Assembly: GCA_902494815.1 (NCBI GenBank) | Contig: CABUVB010000078.1 | Span: 1-8,030, forward strand | Reading direction: 5' to 3' | Length of the DNA stretch: 8,030 nucleotides | DNA from: an uncultured Collinsella sp. | GTDB taxonomy: Bacteria; Actinomycetota; Coriobacteriia; Coriobacteriales; Coriobacteriaceae | Part shown: positions 1 to 4,969 of the stretch, piece by piece | Layout of the letters: each line of letters opens with the position of its first letter | How positions within the stretch are numbered: the stretch's first letter is position 1 | Translations under genes and position numbers: made by a program | Notes under the pieces: model-generated | Databases searched by the model: none | What the model was told of the DNA's origin: nothing | Seen by the model: only the letters and a program-made list of their open reading frames with translations

Positions 1-345
1 CACGGTTTGGCCAACGCGATCATCCTGCCGCATATGCTTCGCGCCTATGGCGAAGCTGCTGCTCCTAAGCTCGCCGATCTTGCTCGCATGGCGGGCATTG
101 CGCCGGCTACCGCGCAGGACAGTCTTGCGGCCGAGGCCTTTATCGATTGGGTCGACCGCATGAACGCCGCCTTGGGCATACCCAAATATGTGACGGGCAT
201 TCGCCGCTCCGACATTCCCGAGATGGCGGCGCATGCCGATGCCGAGGCCAATCCCCTGTACCCCGTTCCGCTTCTAATGGACCGCTTGGAGCTCGAGCAT
301 ATGTACGAAGTCGTTGCAGGTGGTATGTTTGAGGACGAGAACTAG
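1..345 (+). CDS. Iron-containing alcohol dehydrogenase, C-terminal part (5' end outside window)
   Basis: The frame is open from base 1, and the N-terminal two thirds lie outside the window, leaving 114 residues. The fragment opens with HGLANAIILPHMLR. This matches the conserved segment of group III Fe-dependent alcohol dehydrogenases (FucO/lactaldehyde reductase type), where the first His is one of the iron ligands (His277 in E. coli FucO, from memory). The rest is the family's all-helical C-terminal domain (ADLARMAGIA, FIDWVDRMNAALGIP, plus a terminal methionine/glycine helix). Such cytosolic enzymes interconvert an aldehyde and its alcohol with NAD(P)H, for example lactaldehyde/propanediol or acetaldehyde/ethanol. 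The substrate cannot be told from this piece. The stop lies 9 bases before the aldehyde dehydrogenase start and overlaps its ribosome binding site, so the two are almost certainly one operon. The family call is firm; the specific enzyme name is open. Confidence 0.93.
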   Translation, partial: HGLANAIILPHMLRAYGEAAAPKLADLARMAGIAPATAQDSLAAEAFIDWVDRMNAALGIPKYVTGIRRSDIPEMAAHADAEANPLYPVPLLMDRLELEHMYEVVAGGMFEDEN

Positions 346-354
346 GAGGGTGCC

Positions 355-1734
355 ATGAACACCGAGGAAATTGCGCGCATCGTCGGCGATCAGCGCGCCT
401 ACTTTAAGACGCACGCTACGTTTGATGTTGATGCTCGACGTCGCGCGCTCGCGAGTTTACGCGATGCGGTGCGGGCCCACGAGGCCGATATCGCCCATGC
501 GCTCAAGACCGATTTGGGAAAGTCGCATGACGAGGCCTATATGTGCGAGATCGGCACGTCGCTTTCCGAGATTCGTCATCAGATTGCGCATGTGGCCCGA
601 TGGAGTCGTCCGCGCCTGCGTCCGTGTGACCTCGCTAACGCCGTGAGCGTGTGCAAAACGCAAGCCGTGCCCTATGGCGTCACACTCATCATGGCGCCTT
701 GGAACTATCCGTTTTTGCTGACGCTCGAGCCGCTCGCTGGCGCCCTTGCCGCGGGCAATACCGTGGTCATCAAGCCGAGCGCCTATGCTCCGGCATCGAG
801 CGCGGTGCTCAGGCAAATCTGTGATGAGGCATTTGATCCGTGCCTGGTGACGGTTGTCGAGGGCGGGCGCGCCGAGAACGAAGCGTTGCTCGATGAGTGC
901 TGGGACAAGATCTTCTTTACCGGTAGCGTTCCGGTCGGCAAACTCGTCATGGAGCGCGCAAGTAAAAACCTTACGCCCGTGACGCTTGAGCTGGGCGGAA
1001 AGAGCCCCTGCATCGTGGATGCGACGGCAAACTTGAAGGTCGCGGCACGGCGTATCGCCTTTGGTAAATGGCTCAACGTGGGCCAGACCTGTGTAGCGCC
1101 CGACTATCTGCTGGTCGACGTGCGCGTGCACGATGAGCTGTTGGGCCTCATCAAGGAGGAGGTCAGCCGTATGTTTGGCGAGCATCCGCTCGATAACGAG
1201 GACTACGGGCATATCGTCAATGCTAAGCATTTTGCGCGCGTGCGCGGGCTGATCGATCCCGATAAGGTCGTGCTGGGAGGCACGGCGCGCGAGTCGTCGC
1301 TCAAGATTGAGCCGACGATCCTAGACGGCGTGGCGCCTGGGGACGCCGTGATGCGGGAGGAGATCTTCGGTCCCATCTTGCCGGTGCTGACGTTTGAGAG
1401 CCTAGACGAGGCCGAAGCGTTTATTACGGATCGTCCGACGCCGCTGGCCCTGTATATCTTTAGCCAGGACCGTTCGGTTCAGCAACGCTTTGTGCGCTAC
1501 GTGCCCTTTGGCGGCGGCTGCGTCAACGACACCATCATGCACTTGGCTACGAGCCATATGGGCTTTGGCGGCATGGGCGCGAGCGGTATGGGGCAGTACC
1601 ATGGCCGCGAGAGCTTCGATACGTTTAGCCACAAGAAGAGCATCGTGAACAAGGCAACCTGGCTGGACGTGCCGTTTCGGTATGCGCCCTACGCAAGCTG
1701 GAAGCACAAATTCGTGCGCATGTTTGTGCATTAG
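355..1734 (+). CDS. Aldehyde dehydrogenase, ALDH3-like (NAD(P)-dependent)
   Basis: This is a complete 459-residue aldehyde dehydrogenase of the shorter class-3-like branch, which lacks the roughly 40-residue N-terminal extension of ~500-residue ALDHs. It oxidises an aldehyde to the carboxylate through a Cys thioester. Visible motifs are APWNYPF at 114-120, VIKPS in the nucleotide-binding strand, FFTGS at 187-191 (turn of the cofactor fold), LELGGKSP with general-base Glu212, GQTC with catalytic Cys246, and EEIFGP at 335-340. The C-terminal GFGGMGASGMGQYHG and FDTFSHKKS segments are typical of ALDH3 relatives. AGGAGGG at 344-350 sits 4 bases before the ATG and overlaps the upstream stop, which fixes the start and indicates translational coupling with the alcohol dehydrogenase. 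Together they could run alcohol to acid or detoxify aldehydes. No terminator is evident in the 122 bases after the stop. All key residues are present; the substrate is unknown. Confidence 0.96.
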   Translation: MNTEEIARIVGDQRAYFKTHATFDVDARRRALASLRDAVRAHEADIAHALKTDLGKSHDEAYMCEIGTSLSEIRHQIAHVARWSRPRLRPCDLANAVSVCKTQAVPYGVTLIMAPWNYPFLLTLEPLAGALAAGNTVVIKPSAYAPASSAVLRQICDEAFDPCLVTVVEGGRAENEALLDECWDKIFFTGSVPVGKLVMERASKNLTPVTLELGGKSPCIVDATANLKVAARRIAFGKWLNVGQTCVAPDYLLVDVRVHDELLGLIKEEVSRMFGEHPLDNEDYGHIVNAKHFARVRGLIDPDKVVLGGTARESSLKIEPTILDGVAPGDAVMREEIFGPILPVLTFESLDEAEAFITDRPTPLALYIFSQDRSVQQRFVRYVPFGGGCVNDTIMHLATSHMGFGGMGASGMGQYHGRESFDTFSHKKSIVNKATWLDVPFRYAPYASWKHKFVRMFVH

Positions 1735-1856
1735 AATCAGATGGCGTAGCGACAAACGGTCGAAAGGCGCAGGCAGGATGAATTTGTGTCCGCACGAGTT
1801 CGTAGACTTCTCAATAAGGTTAAGCGCCGGTTTATCCGGCCGTTAGAGGAGTTGCC

Positions 1857-2183
1857 ATGTACGAGCCTTCACGTGTTCTTCTGTCGTTTTATATCGCAGG
1901 ATTTCAATATGCCGACGGTGCTTTGGTCCTAGGCGATCTTAAAGCGGGCGATAAACTGACGCTGCGTGCCGAGCGCGATAATCCCCATGACCCTGAGGCG
2001 GTTGCGATCTATTACGGCAACACTAAGCTTGGCTATGTTCCGGGAAACGAGGTCGGCCCGCTGTCCTTGATGATGTATTACGGCCACGAGGACGTGTTTG
2101 AGGCCCGCGTGCAACAGGTTGCCCCCGAACGCAGCCCGTGGCACCAGGTGCGTGTTGGGCTCTATGTGGTGGATGCTCGCTAA
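1857..2183 (+). CDS. Stand-alone HIRAN domain protein
   Basis: This 108-residue protein consists almost entirely of a HIRAN domain. The diagnostic stretches are FYIAGFQYADG near 11-21, LRAERDNPHDPEAVAIYY at 36-53 (the conserved acidic-N-x-x-D-x-x-A-V core) and LGYVPGNE at 58-65. The family is a small beta-barrel. Fused to eukaryotic HLTF/Rad5 helicases it binds single-stranded DNA 3' ends; free bacterial versions are largely uncharacterised, so DNA binding here is a family-based inference. There is no signal peptide or membrane segment. The start is fixed by AGAGGAG at 1845-1851, 5 bases before the ATG. A small hairpin (GCCGG/CCGGC, 1826-1840, 5-base loop) lies just upstream of that site and could affect translation, but it is too short to be convincing. 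A charged small ORF begins 18 bases after the stop and is probably cotranscribed. Confidence 0.88.
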   Translation: MYEPSRVLLSFYIAGFQYADGALVLGDLKAGDKLTLRAERDNPHDPEAVAIYYGNTKLGYVPGNEVGPLSLMMYYGHEDVFEARVQQVAPERSPWHQVRVGLYVVDAR

Positions 2184-2190
2184 TCGGTAT

Positions 2191-2195
2191 GGGAG
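2191..2195 (+). promoter_or_regulatory. Ribosome binding site supporting the GTG start at 2202
   Basis: GGGAG lies 6 bases before a GTG codon that opens a 59-codon frame. It is the main reason for choosing GTG at 2202, since the frame has no internal ATG. Confidence 0.6.
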
Positions 2196-2201
2196 ACTGC
2201 C

Positions 2202-2381
2202 GTGTTTGATGACGATGACCTGTTCGATCTGACAGACGATCCGTTTGAGTGGGATACGCTACTCGATGACGATGAGCTGGAGCAGGATCGCAAAAAGCAA
2301 AAGGATAAGAACGCCCAGGGCAAAGGCTCGAATAAAAAGGACGAGTGCCGCCGCGGACTGTTCGGCGGGCTCTTTGGCTAA
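2202..2381 (+). CDS. Small charge-segregated hypothetical protein (59 aa, GTG start)
   Basis: This short frame is easily missed because it starts with GTG and has no ATG. It encodes 59 residues with a marked charge split. Residues 1-29 are strongly acidic (FDDDDLFDLTDDP, then LLDDDELEQD). Residues 30-48 are Lys-rich and basic (RKKQKDKNAQGKG, NKKDE). The end is a short RRGLFGGLFG tail with a repeated Gly-Leu-Phe-Gly pattern. It shows no domain I recognise, no membrane helix and only one Cys. Evidence for translation is the GGGAG site 6 bases upstream, the 18-base gap from the HIRAN gene, the ordinary codon usage, and an amino-acid composition unlike a chance reading of GC-rich DNA. It may be a partner or modulator of the HIRAN protein, but that rests on adjacency only. 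Confidence 0.68.
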   Translation: MFDDDDLFDLTDDPFEWDTLLDDDELEQDRKKQKDKNAQGKGSNKKDECRRGLFGGLFG

Positions 2382-2401
2382 CCGCCGCATCGCTGTGTCT
2401 G

Positions 2402-2407
2402 TATACT
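2402..2407 (+). promoter_or_regulatory. Possible -10 element before the metallophosphoesterase gene
   Basis: TATACT matches the sigma-70 -10 consensus at 5 of 6 positions and would give a leader of about 34 bases. No good -35 hexamer is seen at 16-19 bases spacing, so this is tentative. Transcription may instead continue from the HIRAN operon. Confidence 0.33.
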
Positions 2408-2447
2408 TAGCACGAGTTTGACGCGTTACGAAATGAGGGCATAGACG

Positions 2448-2993
2448 ATGATGTGGTTTACCGCCGACCTGCACCTGGGCGATACGAATATCTTGCACGA
2501 TATGGATCGACCGTTTGATTCGGTCGAGGAGATGAACCGCAAGGCCATCGATGCCATCAATGAGTGCGTGGCTGCGGACGACCGCCTCTATATCCTGGGA
2601 GACTTTACGTATCGCTTGCCCATGGCGGAGGCGGTGCGCCTGCGCGAGCGTATCGAATGCCAGAACGTAACGCTCATCCGTGGTAACCATGACGGCGACT
2701 GGGAAGATCCAGCTGCGCCCCAAATCTGGGATGACGTGCGCGATTATCTGGAAGTCGCTCCCGGTTACGCCAAAGGCCATCGCCTGGTAATGAGCCACTA
2801 CCCCATGCTCAGCTGGAATGGAAAGGCGCGTGGCGCCATCATGCTGCACGGGCATATCCACAGCAGGGGAGACCGCACCAACGCGCGCAACCGCGATCGC
2901 GAGCGCCCCATTTACCGCTACGATGTGGGCCTCGACGCCAACAACTACAAGCCCGTAAGCCGAGACCAGATCCTGAGCTTCTTTGGACTGTAG
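2448..2993 (+). CDS. Calcineurin-like metallophosphoesterase (181 aa)
   Basis: This compact two-metal phosphoesterase carries the full superfamily signature in order: D7-L-H9 (metal 1), G51-D52 (bridging Asp), G79-N80-H81-D82 (metal and catalytic His), S116-H117-Y118-P119, and H134-G135-H136-I137-H138 at the C-terminal metal site. These enzymes hydrolyse phosphomonoesters or phosphodiesters in the cytosol. The target here cannot be read from sequence; a nucleotide, a nucleic acid end or a phosphoprotein are all possible. At 181 residues it is near the family minimum, resembling the small single-domain forms common in bacteria and phages. Two ATG codons abut (2448, 2451); the first is 8 bases after GAGGG (2435-2439) and is preferred. 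It starts 66 bases after the small charged ORF and is followed by a repeat-like hairpin and a terminator, so it ends its transcription unit. Confidence 0.93.
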   Translation: MMWFTADLHLGDTNILHDMDRPFDSVEEMNRKAIDAINECVAADDRLYILGDFTYRLPMAEAVRLRERIECQNVTLIRGNHDGDWEDPAAPQIWDDVRDYLEVAPGYAKGHRLVMSHYPMLSWNGKARGAIMLHGHIHSRGDRTNARNRDRERPIYRYDVGLDANNYKPVSRDQILSFFGL

Positions 2994-2999
2994 CTCGCA

Positions 3000-3036
3000 A
3001 ACCACCACAAAGGGGACAGGCACCTTTGTGGTGGTT
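3000..3036 (+). repeat. REP-like palindromic hairpin with GGGGACAGGCACC core
   Basis: A perfect 14-bp stem pairs AACCACCACAAAGG (3000-3013) with its complement at 3023-3036, around the 9-base loop GGACAGGCA. No T-tract follows, so it is not itself a standard terminator. It starts 7 bases after the metallophosphoesterase stop and sits directly before a real terminator. I recall similar AAAGG-GGACAGGCA-CCTTT elements in many intergenic regions of Collinsella and other bacteria, which suggests a dispersed REP-type repeat. That recall is unverified here, as only one copy is in the window. Confidence 0.65.
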
Positions 3037-3038
3037 CT

Positions 3039-3073
3039 GGCGCCGTTGCCATTATGGCGGCGGCGCCTTTTTT
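3039..3073 (+). terminator. Rho-independent terminator of the metallophosphoesterase unit
   Basis: A 12-bp stem (GGCGCCGTTGCC at 3039-3050 with GGCGGCGGCGCC at 3056-3067, including two G-U pairs) closes a 5-base ATTAT loop. Six T residues follow at 3068-3073. This is a canonical plus-strand intrinsic terminator and separates the upstream genes from the DUF2130 gene. Confidence 0.9.
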
Positions 3074-3088
3074 GTCCGTGCGGCGCGG

Positions 3089-3094
3089 TAGAGT
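3089..3094 (+). promoter_or_regulatory. Possible -10 element before the DUF2130 gene
   Basis: TAGAGT lies 43 bases before the ATG, just past the upstream terminator, where a new promoter is expected. It matches the -10 consensus at 4 of 6 positions. The only -35-like sequence is the terminator T-tract at a short 15-base spacing, so the assignment is weak. Confidence 0.28.
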
Positions 3095-3120
3095 GTAGGT
3101 GGTTGAAATTTGCGTCCATC

Positions 3121-3126
3121 GAGGAG
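3121..3126 (+). promoter_or_regulatory. Ribosome binding site that sets the DUF2130 start
   Basis: GAGGAG stands 5 bases before the ATG at 3132. A longer in-frame reading from GTG at 3099 would translate across this site and add 11 unconserved-looking residues, so ATG 3132 is preferred. Confidence 0.85.
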
Positions 3127-3131
3127 CTGCT

Positions 3132-4889
3132 ATGAACGAGATCAAGTGCCCGCATTGCGGCGAAGTGTTTAAGGTCGATGCGTCTGGCTATGCGGATATC
3201 GTCAAGCAAGTACGCGATGCCGAGTTTTCGCGCGACCTGGATGAGCGTGTGAAGGCAGTCCAGCGCGAGGGCGAGCAGGCGCTGGAGCTTGAGCGTTCGC
3301 GTTCGGCGTCTGCCCTGCAGGAGGCGGAGTCTCAACGCGACGCTCAGCTTGTCGAGCAGAAGAACGCTGCGGCGCAGGAGTTGGCACAAGAGGTTGCCAA
3401 GCGCGATGCCGAGCTTGCCGAGCTGCGCGCCAAGCTCGAGGGCGCTGCCGCAGAGCGCGAGAGTGCAAGCCAGCGTGCGGCGGTTGAGGCCCGCGCCGAT
3501 GCTCAAAAGGAGAATGCCGAGCTGCAGCGCGAGATCGACAACTTGCGTGCGCAGCTGGGGCGCAAGGATGACGAAGCCAAACTCGCCGAGGCGGCGGCAC
3601 GCAATGCTGCTCAAAACGACCTGTCCGCACGCGACGCTCAGATTGCCGAGCTGCAGGCCAGGCTCGCCGCGGCGGACAAGGCCCAGGAGATGGCGCTTGC
3701 CGCTGCCGCGGCAGAGTCGCAGCGTGAGCTCGATGCCGCTCGCAGCGAGGCCGAGCGCGCGCTTACTGACTATCGCGCGAAGGTGCAAGAGAAGTTCTCC
3801 GCCGCAAAGGCTCAGTCCGAGCAAGAGGCCGAGGGCCTGCGTGCCCAGCTGCGCGAGCAGGAACTGATGGCAAAAATGAACCTGTCGGAGGCGGTTGCCG
3901 CGGCGGAGCGAGAGCGCGATGAGGCGCGTGCCAAACTGACGAGCGAGCTGGCGGTGCGCGATTCTCGCGAGGAACAGGCCAAGGCGGCACACGAGCTCGA
4001 GCTTGCGCAGGCCAAGCGTGCGAGCGATGACCTGATTCGCTACAAGGATGAAGAGATTGAGCGCCTTAAGGACATGAAGGTCCGCCTGTCCACCAAGATG
4101 GTGGGCGAGTCGCTCGAGCAGCACTGCGAGACCGAGTTTAACCGTCTGCGCATGACGGCGTTTCCTAACGCGTACTTCGAGAAAGATAACGATGCGTCCG
4201 AGGGTACCAAGGGCGACTTTATCTTCCGCGAGTGCGACGCGAGCGGCAACGAGGTCATTTCGATTATGTTCGAGATGAAAAACGAGAACGATGAGACCGC
4301 GACCAAGCACAAGAACGAGGACTTCTTTAAGAAACTCGACCACGATCGCCGCCAAAAGGGCTGCGAGTACGCGGTGCTCTGCACGTTGCTCGAACCCGAG
4401 AGCGAGCTTTACAACGCCGGCATCGTGGACGTGAGCTATCGCTACGAGAAGATGTACGTGATTCGCCCACAGTTCTTTATTCCCATGATTACGCTTCTTC
4501 GCAACGCCGCCATGGGTTCGCTGCGCTATAAGCAGGAACTGGCGGAGTACAAACGGCAGAATATCGACGTCACGAACTTCGAAGCCAAGATGGAAAAGTT
4601 CAAGAATGATTTCGGTCGCAACTACGAGATCGCGAGCCGCAAGTTCCAAACGGCGATTGATGAGATCGACAAGACGATTAGCCATCTGCAGAAAACCAAG
4701 GAGGCGTTGCTGTCCTCCGAGAACAATCTGCGCCTAGCCAACAAGAAGGCCGACGATCTTACCATTCGCAAGCTCACGTGGGGCAACAAGACCATGAAGG
4801 CCGCGTTTGACGAGGCGCGCGGGGCTGCGACAGAGACAAACGATGAGCCAGCCGAGGCGGATTCGTATGAGGTCGAGGATACCGAGTAG
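3132..4889 (+). CDS. DUF2130 domain protein: long coiled coil plus nuclease-like core
   Basis: This 585-residue soluble protein matches the DUF2130 (COG4487) pattern, recognised from its architecture. It begins with a zinc-ribbon-like CPHCGEVF (Cys6, Cys9; no second Cys pair follows). Residues ~17-317 are a near-continuous coiled coil rich in Ala, Glu, Lys, Arg and Gln with no prolines. The conserved domain follows (~320-495): GEsLEQHCETEFNRLR, then GDF with Asp362, FEMK with Glu381 and Lys383, and the KLDHDRRQKGCEYAVL stretch. The Asp...Glu-x-Lys spacing within predicted beta strands looks like a PD-(D/E)XK nuclease core, so DNA cleavage or binding is a reasonable inference but unproven. A second short coiled coil (~501-543) and an acidic tail end the protein. 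It appears to be a single-gene unit between two terminators. The family has no settled function. An SMC- or filament-like structural role is the alternative. Confidence 0.88.
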   Translation: MNEIKCPHCGEVFKVDASGYADIVKQVRDAEFSRDLDERVKAVQREGEQALELERSRSASALQEAESQRDAQLVEQKNAAAQELAQEVAKRDAELAELRAKLEGAAAERESASQRAAVEARADAQKENAELQREIDNLRAQLGRKDDEAKLAEAAARNAAQNDLSARDAQIAELQARLAAADKAQEMALAAAAAESQRELDAARSEAERALTDYRAKVQEKFSAAKAQSEQEAEGLRAQLREQELMAKMNLSEAVAAAERERDEARAKLTSELAVRDSREEQAKAAHELELAQAKRASDDLIRYKDEEIERLKDMKVRLSTKMVGESLEQHCETEFNRLRMTAFPNAYFEKDNDASEGTKGDFIFRECDASGNEVISIMFEMKNENDETATKHKNEDFFKKLDHDRRQKGCEYAVLCTLLEPESELYNAGIVDVSYRYEKMYVIRPQFFIPMITLLRNAAMGSLRYKQELAEYKRQNIDVTNFEAKMEKFKNDFGRNYEIASRKFQTAIDEIDKTISHLQKTKEALLSSENNLRLANKKADDLTIRKLTWGNKTMKAAFDEARGAATETNDEPAEADSYEVEDTE

Positions 4890-4906
4890 GGGATAGCGTA
4901 TCGCGC

Positions 4907-4947
4907 AAAAAGCGGGGCCGCTGGCGATGTTGCCAGCGACCCCGCTT
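4907..4947. terminator. Bidirectional terminator between convergent genes
   Basis: AAGCGGGG (4910-4917) pairs with CCCCGCTT (4940-4947). After one C-A mismatch the stem continues for 7 bp (CGCTGGC at 4919-4925 with GCCAGCG at 4932-4938) around the loop GATGTT. The run AAAAA at 4907-4911 gives a T-tract on the minus strand, so it works best for the helicase gene ending at 4970. On the plus strand only an interrupted T-rich CTTCGTTTCGTT follows, but its position 20 bases after the DUF2130 stop suggests it serves that gene too. Confidence 0.88.
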
Positions 4948-4969
4948 CGTTTCGTTCCAGTATGTTCGG

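Noticed and set aside
457..1230. 257-codon minus-strand open frame inside the aldehyde dehydrogenase gene
   Set aside because: It is opposite a fully conserved ALDH and has no recognisable domain or ribosome binding site; a shadow frame.
1826..1840. Hairpin GCCGG/CCGGC before the HIRAN gene as a terminator or riboswitch
   Set aside because: It has only 5 bp, no T-tract and no conserved riboswitch-like core.
1778..1846. Possible 22-codon leader peptide ending at the HIRAN ribosome binding site
   Set aside because: Its purine-rich AGGCAGG abuts the ATG too closely to work as a Shine-Dalgarno, and the peptide shows no regulatory codon run or attenuator structure.
3099..3131. GTG at 3099 as the start of the DUF2130 protein
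   Set aside because: It would place the strong GAGGAG site inside the coding region and has no upstream ribosome binding site. ATG 3132 also gives the typical MNEIKCPHCG start.
2259..4685. An 808-codon open frame on the minus strand opposite the metallophosphoesterase and DUF2130 genes
   Set aside because: Its product is Leu/Ala/Arg/His-rich with no domain, and it overlaps two genes with clear motifs, a terminator and a repeat. It is a codon-bias shadow of the plus-strand genes.
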